Below, one piece after another: positions 18,188-25,892 of a stretch of 35,887 nucleotides of DNA. A program made the translations under genes and the position numbers. Numbering within the stretch: the stretch's first letter is position 1; each line of letters begins with the position of its first letter. Under the pieces are notes generated by a model. That model was not told the DNA's origin and did not search any database. It saw only the letters and a program-made list of their open reading frames with translations. The stretch is from Bacteroidales bacterium (GTDB taxonomy: Bacteria; Bacteroidota; Bacteroidia; Bacteroidales; Bacteroidaceae): the NCBI GenBank assembly GCA_015060835.1, contig SUXT01000017.1, forward strand, positions 1 through 35,887, written 5' to 3'.

Positions 18188-18430
18188 ACACTACAACACG
18201 AAAAAACTGAATACATTTTGAAACTATTTCAAATCGGGTGCAAATGTAGATAGAAAATAAAATTTCGAAGAATAAATATTTCCCACAAAGTGTTCTATTT
18301 TTCTTTTTTTGCACGTAATAACATTTTTTGCACATACGTCGGAAAAATAGAACATTTTATAGGTAAATAATCACATAGTAAATAATTTTTTTTGCCCAAA
18401 TTTGCAAAAGCAAAATGAGACGACAACTAT

Positions 18431-19354
18431 ATGCAAACTGAAGACACAAAGAGCATCTGTTTCGAAGATTTCAAAAAGCACCCGCTTTTTATACTATACA
18501 TGGACAACGACATTGCCTTTCTGAACAACCTGACACAAATAATAGGGGACAGCAAAAAGGCAATCAGGCTCGATTGTTGCATGATAATTTTCAACGAAGG
18601 CAACGAAAGCGTCCACTGCAATATAAACGGAGAGGAATACAGCATCAAGAAGAATTGTTGCGCCATTCTGCCCATAGGGACAACCATAGCCTCATATAGA
18701 ACACGCAACAACAATGCTGTAAATTTTACCGTTGTTTCAAAGAGATTCATCAGCGAAATTATCTGTATGAACAAGGAGACACTCAACGTCATTCACTATC
18801 TCTACGACAATCCCGTGCATTCAATCGCACAGAAAGCCTCACGCAAACTTTATCTTTACAAAGAGTTGCTGATGACGCTCATCAACGAGGAGCCTCACGC
18901 CTACAGCAAACAGACGCGCCGTTTCCACTTTGCAGGGCTCTTCTGCGAAATGTTGGCACAACTGAGTCATCTTGTCCCCGAGGATAAGAGAATAGAGAAT
19001 AGGAACAACAGGTCGACAACTATAGTACACCACTTTATTAATGCCGTAAATGCCGACGATGGTTCGCACCGCTCGGTTTCCTACTTCGCCGAGAAACTAT
19101 GCTATAGTGCGAAACATCTTAGTTACAGTGTGAAGCAGGTTACGGGAAAGACTCCTTCGCAGATTATAAATGCTCATGCAGTCAGCCGCATTAAATACAA
19201 CCTCAAAAACACAAACATGAGCATGAAGAGGATGGCCGACTATTTCAACTTCCCCAATCCCTCGTTCTTCGGCAAATTCTTCAAGACACATACCGGAATC
19301 TCGCCCATGCAGTTCAGAGAGATGGAGGAGAAGGAACAGGGAGGTATTCTGTAA
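18431..19354 (+). CDS. AraC-family transcriptional regulator
   Basis: The 307-residue protein ends in an AraC-type double helix-turn-helix (about residues 205-300): SVSYFAEKLCYSAKHLSYSV is the first HTH, TGKTPSQIINAHAVSRIKY the linker, and MKRMADYFNFPNPSFFGKFF the second HTH, closing with the typical HTGISPMQFR. The N-terminal 170 residues form a cupin-like sensor region (CMIIFNEGNESVHCNINGEEYSIKKN...). It is divergent from the C1 peptidase gene across a 392-bp region, so it may control that gene or itself; this is only positional inference. The effector is unknown. There is no clean TAnnTTTG in its immediate upstream region. Confidence 0.92.
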   Translation: MQTEDTKSICFEDFKKHPLFILYMDNDIAFLNNLTQIIGDSKKAIRLDCCMIIFNEGNESVHCNINGEEYSIKKNCCAILPIGTTIASYRTRNNNAVNFTVVSKRFISEIICMNKETLNVIHYLYDNPVHSIAQKASRKLYLYKELLMTLINEEPHAYSKQTRRFHFAGLFCEMLAQLSHLVPEDKRIENRNNRSTTIVHHFINAVNADDGSHRSVSYFAEKLCYSAKHLSYSVKQVTGKTPSQIINAHAVSRIKYNLKNTNMSMKRMADYFNFPNPSFFGKFFKTHTGISPMQFREMEEKEQGGIL

Positions 19355-19435
19355 TATAAATCCGGTAATTTAGAACAACTGCAAAATACTCTCCCTCTTG
19401 GATAAGAGGGACATTACGTAATAAGCAATGTTTGC

Positions 19436-19503
19436 TTATGCGAAGCTCGGCTGCGCTCGTTTACAATTGCAAGCAAGCTTGCATTGTACTCGCTGGCACG
19501 AGT
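19436..19503. repeat. 68-bp hairpin insertion unit (copy 2) flanked by TTTGC
   Basis: The insert is bounded by TTTGC at 19431-19435 and 19504-19508. The paired copy at 20263-20290 has one TTTGC (20280-20284) and no insert. The centre folds as a 10-bp stem (19463-19467 and 19469-19473 with 19478-19487, one bulged T, 4-nt loop). Confidence 0.8.
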
Positions 19504-19534
19504 TTTGCGACGACGGGAGCTTTAGCTCCCCAAA

Positions 19535-19602
19535 ACTATAGCAAGCGAGTGAATGGAAGTTTACTTACATTTCCAACGAGCGCAGCATAGTTTCGATAAT
19601 AT
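19535..19602. repeat. 68-bp hairpin insertion unit (copy 3) flanked by CAAA
   Basis: The insert is bounded by CAAA at 19531-19534 and 19603-19606; the paired copy has one CAAA at 20307-20310. The ends ACTATAG... and ...CATAGTTTCGATAATAT align with the reverse complement of copy 2, sharing GCGAGT and CGAGCGCAGC blocks, while the central hairpin is different in sequence. Confidence 0.8.
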
Positions 19603-19762
19603 CAAAGGAGTGCCGAACGTAAAGTGAGGCTTAGAACGGGGGAGGGAGTTCGAACAAACACACAAGCAAAAAGTTTCAAACTCCTCGCGTTGTATGGTTT
19701 ATTGCAACACGATAAATCAAGCCTACGAACTATTTTGTTACTATTTTCAAAAAGCATTTATA

Positions 19763-19951
19763 GGGAGGTTCTATAAATTAGTTCGAGCTGATTTTTGAAT
19801 TTATATCGAGTAGATTGTCTTTTTTAACGAAGGCGCAACCTTCGTGTTGCAACTGAGTGAAAATAGACAAGATGCCGATATAAAACAAAAAGCGGCCGAA
19901 ATAGAACTGCCTTTGTAGAGATTAATTTAATAGTAATTTATAGAACCTCCC
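19763..19951. mobile_element. 189-bp non-autonomous inverted-repeat element (MITE-like) with TATA target duplication
   Basis: Perfect 18-bp terminal inverted repeats (19763-19780 and 19934-19951, outer bases GGGAGGTTCTATAAATTA) are flanked by TATA on both sides (19759-19762 and 19952-19955). The inverted copy of the same repeat at 5960-6003 has a single TATA (5974-5977) and no insert, which is a direct empty site. Inside is a small hairpin (19828-19844) and no open frame of note. The short flank duplication points to a TA-targeting transposase family acting in trans (inference); no such transposase gene is in the window. Confidence 0.85.
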
Positions 19952-20561
19952 TATAATATATTCCTCCTCTTGAAGAGGAGGTGGCTTCGAAAAACAAAGT
20001 TTTTTGAAGACGGAGGAGTTCTCTTCTCATCGCATGCTTTTTTGCTCTACGAAAGATTTTAGAACTCCCTCCGAACTTTTTTCTTGAAAAAAGTTCTCGT
20101 CCCTCTTCAAGAGGGACAGTGTTTTTAGTATGTTTTTAAAAAATATTAGCGAAAGATATAAAAGCTAAAGAGGTGTACAAAGATTAGCTTGGATAAGAGG
20201 AGGAGTTAATGGAAACTATTAAAAAACAAGAATATAACTCTCCCTCTTGGATAAGAGGGACATTGCGTAATAAGCAATGTTTGCGACGACGGGAGCTTTA
20301 GCTCCCCAAAGGAGTGCCGAACGTAAAGTGAGGCTTAGAAAGGGGGAGGGAGTTCGAATGAAAACAAAAGCAAAAGATTTCAAACTCCTCCGGCCTAACG
20401 GCCACCTCCTCTTATCCAAGAGGAGGAGTTAATGGAAATTCAACATGTTCCAATCAGTGCACTCAAATTTGCATCAATAAAGGAGTAGGAGCTTATACAA
20501 GCTCAAATATCTAACTTTAAAAGGATTAAATACGTTTACCAGAGAGCAACATTAACCAAAT

Positions 20562-20625
20562 ACAGCGTACTAAATAGAAAAGGAGAGACTCGAATGAGCC
20601 TCTCCTTTTCTATTTAGTACGCTGT
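20562..20625 (-). terminator. Long hairpin terminator after the 1195-residue protein gene
   Basis: A perfect 26-bp inverted repeat (20562-20587 and 20600-20625) with a 12-nt loop starts 4 bases after the stop codon on the minus strand. The T-tract is weak. Confidence 0.8.
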
Positions 20626-20629
20626 TATA

Positions 20630-23600
20630 TTATTCAACAACAACCTTTTTGCTTTCAACAACACCGTTAGCGTAAACTGTCTTAACGATATTTACACCCT
20701 TAACAGGAGCAGCAATTGCAACACCGTCAACTGTGTAGTATGTTGTAGAAACTACATCGTCGCCCTCAACGTTGATATCACCGATTGATGTACTAGATGA
20801 GATGAGACGGAGGTGCCACAATGAGTTTGTATCGCCACGTTTCCAGTAAACGATGTGTCCTGCGTTGCCGCCGCCACCACCGTGATCCTGAGCGTGGAAG
20901 CACAAGTTGCCGCCTTCTGATGCATCATACTCATCACCACCGGGTACCCAGATGTCGAACGCACCCTCCTTGTTGAAGATAACCATGTGTGCCTTAGGTG
21001 TATCCTGGAGGAAGAGGTGGAGACCATACCAGCTTGCGTTATTAGATTCTTCGGGATCGGGATAGCCTACATATTTGCCGAACTTCTTGCTCTTAACGTA
21101 GTAAGCATCATCTACCTGATCGGGAGTGATAAGGCTGTCTGCCAACCATGCAGCAACATCTGCATCGTCTGCTGAAGCTTTTTCAAGCTCAATGAGATAC
21201 ATAGGATCAATGTCAGAGAAGTCTTCGGGTGTGTTTCTCCAACCGAGCTCGTACTCGCCACAGAACTCACCACAAGTGTGGGGATCCATGAAGTAGATAG
21301 CCTTCTTGGTCTTCTGCTGTTCCATAAATGCTGAGTTGAAAGCCTCGAATACGTATGTACCCTCAACTACGGGATTAACCTCTGCATTCTCAACAGCTCC
21401 AATAGCGTCAGAAAGTTTTGTTACACAAACTGCTGCTTTTGCTTCGTCAGCTGTCTCAACTGCCAACTGAGCCTCAGCAAGAACTGCGGGGAATTCACCC
21501 AATGTTGAATAGCGACCGGGGTCGTTGCTTACAACGAAGCCGAGCTTCTCGGCAGCCTTTGTAAGAGCTGTCAACCAGTAGAGGTTGGGGTTGTCCATTG
21601 ACATGTGATAGATGAACCACTCACCCTCACCGTCCTTGTCGTTCATGTCGAGTGAAGGAACGTTGAACCAACCGAGGCCACCACCCCAGTCCTGAGCGAT
21701 AACATAAGGACAATGCGTTACTTCGCCATCGATTTCACGCTCTGACTCTTCAACATACTCATACATTACGAATGAGTAGGGGAGGTTCTCGTTGTTGTTG
21801 GGCTCAATCTTAACCTTAGCTGCCTGAGATTTGAAGATTGTTGATGAACCTGCGTTCCAGTAGTCGGGAGCATTCAATCTGATAGATTGCCAGTATTTAC
21901 CGTCAGCAAGGCTCTGGATGTAGTATGTATTATCCTCATCACCTGTCTTGCGGATTGTGAATGCACAAGGAGACTGGAATGAACCTACATAGCGGTTGTT
22001 GCTTGTGTAGAAGCCACCCTCTGCACCTGTACCATTAACGGGGTCGCAGTTAAGCATACCGTAGATTGCGTAGATACCGTTGTCTGTAATCTCAGTAATA
22101 TCCTTAACCTGAGCACCGCGTTCAGCATTGTACTCATCGGGGAATTCAACTGACAAGGGATCTACAGTCTCGCCATAGTAACCGAATACGAAGTCTGTGG
22201 GAACATCGTCGTAACCGTTACCGCGACCATACTGTACATATTTGAAACCGGTGATGGGCTCGGGAAGTGTGATGTCGAGGTAAACATACTCGGTACCTTC
22301 GTAACCTGTGTCGTTGTTAGAATCCCAAGCTGAGTGGAAGTGGTAGCTGTTGTTTGTGTTGCCGTCTACAAGACCGGGGAGACCGCCTGAATTACCGTCG
22401 CTTGATTTAAGAGAGTTTGTCTCGAAGCAATCCTCTGTCAACTCGATCTTCTCGCCTGTGATGCTGTAAAGCTCGAACTCGTTGATACATACAAAAGGAT
22501 AACCGTTGAAGTTACGTCCTGAGTGGTTCTTGAATACTGTGAAACGGAGTTCCTCAACCTCCTCTGTGAGGTAGATTGTGGGAGATTCCCATCTCCAAAC
22601 GCTGTTGCTCTTCTCACCGGGAAGACCATCTTCCTCCTGACCGATGCGGAAGGGGAGAGACTTCACGTTAGTGATCTTAGAAGCCCAGAAGTTTGTTATG
22701 ATAGCTTTGATGTCGGCAATAGCTGCATCGATGTCAGCAAGGCCTCTGTAATTTTCAGCAGTGATATCGCCTCTGTCGATTGCAGACTGCAATGCTACGT
22801 CAGCATCCTCGGGATATGAGTTGTTGATCCAGTCGGGACCTGATGATGTAAGGATTGAACCATCGTTGATGGCATCCATAATCTTTGTACAAGAGTCAAC
22901 CCATGCGTAGATGTTCATAGCTGCATAGTCAGCGATTTTTGCATTGAGGCTTGTTGCAGTTGTGATAACATCAGCAGCAGAGATATTCTCACCTGCGAGA
23001 ATAGCTTTTGCAGCCTCAACTGCCTCTACGAGTACATCGTACTGATCATTAACATATTCCTCCATTGCGCCGTAAGCTGCGATACGTGCCTCAGCCTCGT
23101 CAACAAGATCCTGGAGTTGGTAAGCTACAGTGCTACCGTCAATAGTTGCTTTGTATACTGTGAAGTTTGTCTCTGCGGGACGTGCCTCTCTCCATGATGC
23201 TATAGCTGAGTCAGTGTTCACAATGCTGATCATGCGAACGTTACCGTCCTGACCGAGAACACAAGAGTCGTGGTGTGTTGTAAGAAGGAAGTCACCCTCT
23301 ACAACGCTGTTGGTCTTGAATGTGATAGCCTCTGCATTGTACACGTTGTTTGTCCACTCTACGAAAGTTGAGTTTGTACCTGTCTTTCTGATGTAGTGGT
23401 CGTGGTTGAGGTAGCGAACTTTGTATGTATCCTCCTCGCCCTCAACAGGGATAAGATAGAACACACCGAATGCAGAGGGCTGACCTGTTGCAAGACAGGG
23501 AGCCTCGAAGAAACCGCCACCGATATTTGTACGCTCACGGTCGGGATCTTCCCAGTCGGGAGAGTGACCTTCGAGAACAAAGAGAGCACCAGCCTCTTTG

Positions 23601-24217
23601 AGGTCTTCTGTAGATGTGATTTTCTCTACAGCGAGCTTCTGCTCGGGCATGGGCCAGTAGTCTGTACCGGGTGTAAGACCGATATATGTGGGCTGGTTGT
23701 GGTGATAACCGTTACGTGTATCCCACTCGAAGCGGAATGATGTAAGGTCGTCGCGCTCAATCTGGAAGTCTACATAAGGATAGTTATGATCCATGGGACC
23801 ACGACCATAGGTTGTGTGGAAGTGTGTAGTGAGGTTTTTGTCATAGAGACCTTCCAAAGAACCGTCGCCAGGAGCGCAAGCGTTAGAAGTGGGAGTGTAA
23901 GTTACCTCTTCGCCGTTCTCGTCGAAGATGCGGAACTCAGCAAGAGACCAGAAAGCCCAACCGGGAGCCCATGATGCACGACCGTTATAGCCTTCGGGTG
24001 AAGGATACGATGAGTTTGTATGGCACACTGTGAGACGAAGTGTTGTGATAGCTTCGTCGAATGTGTAAAGCGGAGACTTGTACACATATGTGCTCAACTC
24101 CAAATTACCGGGAAGACCATCTTCCGGGGTAAGAGTGATGGGCCATGTTGACGACTGCGCCTTTCCGAAGAGGGCAAAGCACGCCAAAAGGCAGGTTAAC
24201 AGTAAACTTTTTTTCAT
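20630..24217 (-). CDS. Large secreted multidomain protein with duplicated discoidin-like domains and a C-terminal sorting-like domain
   Basis: I do not recognise a named family for the whole 1195-residue protein. It has a signal peptide (MKKSLLLTCLLACFALFGKA). Two related beta-sandwich regions follow, at about residues 25-195 and 525-700. Each starts with an EDGLPG...SPxYxxxE...LRxTV pattern and ends with a predicted carbohydrate- or discoidin-type fold (YVDFQIERDDLTSFRFEW; YVYLDITLPEPITGFKYVQY). Each is followed by a region that resembles a trefoil/RICIN-like module (GVFYLIPVEGEEDTYKVRYL; YYIQSLADGKYW). Helical segments near 370-510 and 900-965 resemble FIVAR-type linkers. The last 45 residues (TYYTVDGVAIAAPVKGVNIV...) look like the C-terminal domain used by type IX secretion or surface attachment in Bacteroidota. 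No catalytic domain is evident, so binding or adhesion is the likely role. Repeat clusters flank the gene on both sides. Confidence 0.8.
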   Translation of the reverse strand: MKKSLLLTCLLACFALFGKAQSSTWPITLTPEDGLPGNLELSTYVYKSPLYTFDEAITTLRLTVCHTNSSYPSPEGYNGRASWAPGWAFWSLAEFRIFDENGEEVTYTPTSNACAPGDGSLEGLYDKNLTTHFHTTYGRGPMDHNYPYVDFQIERDDLTSFRFEWDTRNGYHHNQPTYIGLTPGTDYWPMPEQKLAVEKITSTEDLKEAGALFVLEGHSPDWEDPDRERTNIGGGFFEAPCLATGQPSAFGVFYLIPVEGEEDTYKVRYLNHDHYIRKTGTNSTFVEWTNNVYNAEAITFKTNSVVEGDFLLTTHHDSCVLGQDGNVRMISIVNTDSAIASWREARPAETNFTVYKATIDGSTVAYQLQDLVDEAEARIAAYGAMEEYVNDQYDVLVEAVEAAKAILAGENISAADVITTATSLNAKIADYAAMNIYAWVDSCTKIMDAINDGSILTSSGPDWINNSYPEDADVALQSAIDRGDITAENYRGLADIDAAIADIKAIITNFWASKITNVKSLPFRIGQEEDGLPGEKSNSVWRWESPTIYLTEEVEELRFTVFKNHSGRNFNGYPFVCINEFELYSITGEKIELTEDCFETNSLKSSDGNSGGLPGLVDGNTNNSYHFHSAWDSNNDTGYEGTEYVYLDITLPEPITGFKYVQYGRGNGYDDVPTDFVFGYYGETVDPLSVEFPDEYNAERGAQVKDITEITDNGIYAIYGMLNCDPVNGTGAEGGFYTSNNRYVGSFQSPCAFTIRKTGDEDNTYYIQSLADGKYWQSIRLNAPDYWNAGSSTIFKSQAAKVKIEPNNNENLPYSFVMYEYVEESEREIDGEVTHCPYVIAQDWGGGLGWFNVPSLDMNDKDGEGEWFIYHMSMDNPNLYWLTALTKAAEKLGFVVSNDPGRYSTLGEFPAVLAEAQLAVETADEAKAAVCVTKLSDAIGAVENAEVNPVVEGTYVFEAFNSAFMEQQKTKKAIYFMDPHTCGEFCGEYELGWRNTPEDFSDIDPMYLIELEKASADDADVAAWLADSLITPDQVDDAYYVKSKKFGKYVGYPDPEESNNASWYGLHLFLQDTPKAHMVIFNKEGAFDIWVPGGDEYDASEGGNLCFHAQDHGGGGGNAGHIVYWKRGDTNSLWHLRLISSSTSIGDINVEGDDVVSTTYYTVDGVAIAAPVKGVNIVKTVYANGVVESKKVVVE

Positions 24218-24635
24218 AAAAAATAATTAAGGTTTATAATTAATGTATTGTTATCAAGTGCTTTACGACGGTAATCACACATTTTGCATTATCTGTTTTC
24301 TTTACATATACCGCTTACCACATTGAGTATCAGCATACATAATTGCATGACACACCATCTACAACATCGCAAAGAAACAAAAAATATTCCTAATTTATAA
24401 AGAAACAATATAAATTTAAGCATCAATTAAGCTATTTTAACAATTGCCTTTTCTCTGCCGGAATACTAAAAAAGATTTCTGCGGACCATACAATTATATT
24501 ACGCGAATTGTTAAAGCAGGTAATGCAGATAGCCGCAACCACAGTCAACACCTATAATTGTGTTAAATTTAGCAAAAATGAAAAATTTATCCTCTACAAT
24601 GACAAAAAACAGAAAAAAATAGTTATAATTGCAAA
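24218..24635. other. AT-rich upstream region without a gene
   Basis: About 420 bases before the large secreted protein gene. I see no coding sequence, no RNA gene and no clear TAnnTTTG promoter on the minus strand here. The nearest good promoter match reading towards the gene is inside the element at 24640-24902. Confidence 0.5.
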
Positions 24636-24639
24636 TTAA

Positions 24640-24902
24640 GAAGCTGTTTGAATTTTATTTTGGAATTATTTGAGAGATATTTTGAGTAGATTTTCTTTCG
24701 CATTTTGCAGGGAATAGCGGGCTATTTCCAAAAAATAAGAAAGAAAAGATGCCAAAGTTGCGATTAAACGAGCGCAATGTGAACTTGTTCACAAATTGCT
24801 AAGCGAGTGAAAGCAACTTCAATAACATTAAAATAGACTCAAATAAGCCGAAATGAACAGCGCAAATATAGAATTATTTTCTAATAAAATTCAAACAGCT
24901 TC
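24640..24902. mobile_element. 263-bp non-autonomous inverted-repeat element (MITE-like) flanked by TTAA
   Basis: The 20-bp ends (GAAGCTGTTTGAATTTTATT and its reverse complement) lie at 24640-24659 and 24883-24902 and are perfect inverted repeats; TTAA flanks both sides (24636-24639, 24903-24906). Internal hairpins include TGTGAAC/GTTCACA (24779-24794) and a GGAATAGC/GCTATTTCC palindrome (24711-24729). A GAGTAGATT.TCTTT stretch and an AGATGCC block are shared with the 189-bp element. No coding frame. The right end carries, on the minus strand, TTG (24892-24894), 21 nt, TATATTTG (24863-24870), a promoter match reading into the element and towards 24217. The same end alone recurs at 6291-6333. 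Confidence 0.82.
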
Positions 24903-24908
24903 TTAATA

Positions 24909-25195
24909 TAACGCCAGTTCGATATAAGCAACGCGATGGTTGGAACTCCCTCCCCCTACTAAGCCTCACAAGCTCGGCACTCCTTTGGAAAGCTAAAGCT
25001 TTCGTCGTCGCAAACATTGCTTATTACGCAATGTCCTTCTTCAAGAGGGAGAATTTATAACTTTTTTAAAAAACATTTTGAAGAAATTCCTCCTCTTGAA
25101 GAGGAGGTGGATTCAAAAAACGCGTTTTTTTTGAAGACGGAGGAGTTCTAAATACCAGCCGAATATTCTATTTCCCTTATATCGAACTCACGTTA
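24909..25195. repeat. Repeat unit D with its own inverted ends
   Basis: The ends 24909-24928 and 25176-25195 are inverted repeats matching at 18 of 20 positions (core AGTTCGATATAAG). The interior is built from the common modules: ACTCCCTCCCCCTACTAAGC, GCTCGGCACTCCTTTGGAAAGC (24973-24994), GCAAACATTGCTTATTACGC (25010-25029), and a CCTCCTCTTGAAGAGGAGG palindrome (25089-25107). Both hairpin-insertion sites are empty here (24984-24987 and 25010-25014). Confidence 0.78.
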
Positions 25196-25235
25196 ATATA
25201 TTATAGAGTCCGATTTATTGAATAAAGTTCCTTCC

Positions 25236-25619
25236 TTAAAAATCAATATCTATTTTAATGTCGCTGTTGTATTCGCTTTCGCCGTTTGCCTTTTCGCTAT
25301 CCTGACGCGGCTCGTAGTTGTAGCGGGGCTGGTATTCGCCCTGGTTGGCTGTGATGAATCCGATAGCCTCCTTCAGGCTGGTTGCAAACTTTTCAAAATC
25401 TTCCTTGTAGAGGAATATTTTGTGTTTTTCGAATGTTACTGTTGCATCATCGCCTTCGCCCGACACAATTTTTTTACTTTCGGTAATAGAAATGTACATT
25501 TCCTCCTTGCGGTTCTTCTTTACATCAATGTAATAAATTCTTTTACCTGCTTTGATGGCTTGAGAAAAGACAATCTCCTTTTCATTCTCGCCCATTCCGG
25601 TCTTTTTGTAGTCTTCCAT
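25236..25619 (-). CDS. DUF3276 / PUR-alpha-like nucleic-acid-binding protein
   Basis: A 127-residue protein with the PUR-like fold conserved across Bacteroidota. EIVFSQAIKAGKRIYYIDVKKNRKE, YISITESKK and a matching KIFLYKEDFEKFATSL segment correspond to the beta-beta-beta-beta-alpha repeat. Family members bind single-stranded DNA or RNA; the physiological target is unknown. The acidic tail (about residues 95-127) is low complexity. It is divergent from nusB, a placement common in this order. Confidence 0.9.
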   Translation of the reverse strand: MEDYKKTGMGENEKEIVFSQAIKAGKRIYYIDVKKNRKEEMYISITESKKIVSGEGDDATVTFEKHKIFLYKEDFEKFATSLKEAIGFITANQGEYQPRYNYEPRQDSEKANGESEYNSDIKIDIDF

Positions 25620-25798
25620 CGTTTAATAGATTGTGTGTGTTTTTAATTTTCGGCCCAAATTTGATGATTTTTTTTCATATAAACGCAAAAAATCACAAGA
25701 AAAATCATTTTTATTTTGTTATTGTATAAAAATAGTTGTGAAAAGCGATGCTGTCAGCCTATCCTATCCCGTTGCTACACATATATGTTATGTATAAT

Positions 25799-25863
25799 TT
25801 GTCATCGGCCGATAAGAAAATGTTAAATTTGTTTGTGAGAATCACAATAAAATGCGACCTTTG
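25799..25863 (+). promoter_or_regulatory. Two overlapping candidate promoters for the nusB operon
   Basis: Promoter 1: TTG 25799-25801, 22 nt, TAAATTTG 25824-25831. Promoter 2: TTG 25833-25835, exactly 20 nt, GACCTTTG 25856-25863, which keeps the TTTG core. Promoter 2 lies 29 bases before the nusB ATG. Confidence 0.6.
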
Positions 25864-25892
25864 CAAACGAATCACAAAAGAGTGGTATTTTT

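Larger units (their letters stand above)
19358..20556. repeat. Mosaic intergenic repeat cluster C
   Basis: About 1.2 kb without genes between convergent genes, made of the same modules as cluster A. It begins with a divergent end motif (ATCCGGTAATTT, 19364-19375). It holds two copies of one compound module: at 19390-19650, carrying two 68-bp hairpin insertions, and at 20237-20355, with no insertions. Between them 19735-20188 is an inverted copy of 5669-6002, interrupted by the 189-bp element. It ends with a right-end module (20452-20540) shared with 30235-30320 and, inverted, with 35754-35850. Short open frames here are repeat artefacts. Confidence 0.87.

Noticed and set aside
18039-18430. 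tRNA, riboswitch or small-RNA gene in long intergenic stretches (also 24218-24635 and 25620-25892)
   Set aside because: No cloverleaf, T-loop consensus or known riboswitch core could be picked out by eye; only promoter- and hairpin-type signals are visible.
19358-20556. CRISPR array
   Set aside because: Short palindromic repeats are abundant but spacing, order and orientation are irregular, there are no uniform spacers, and no cas gene is nearby.
24640-25195. Insertion sequence or group II intron with its own protein
   Set aside because: The element has inverted ends but only about 260 bp and no transposase or reverse-transcriptase frame; it is better called a non-autonomous element.
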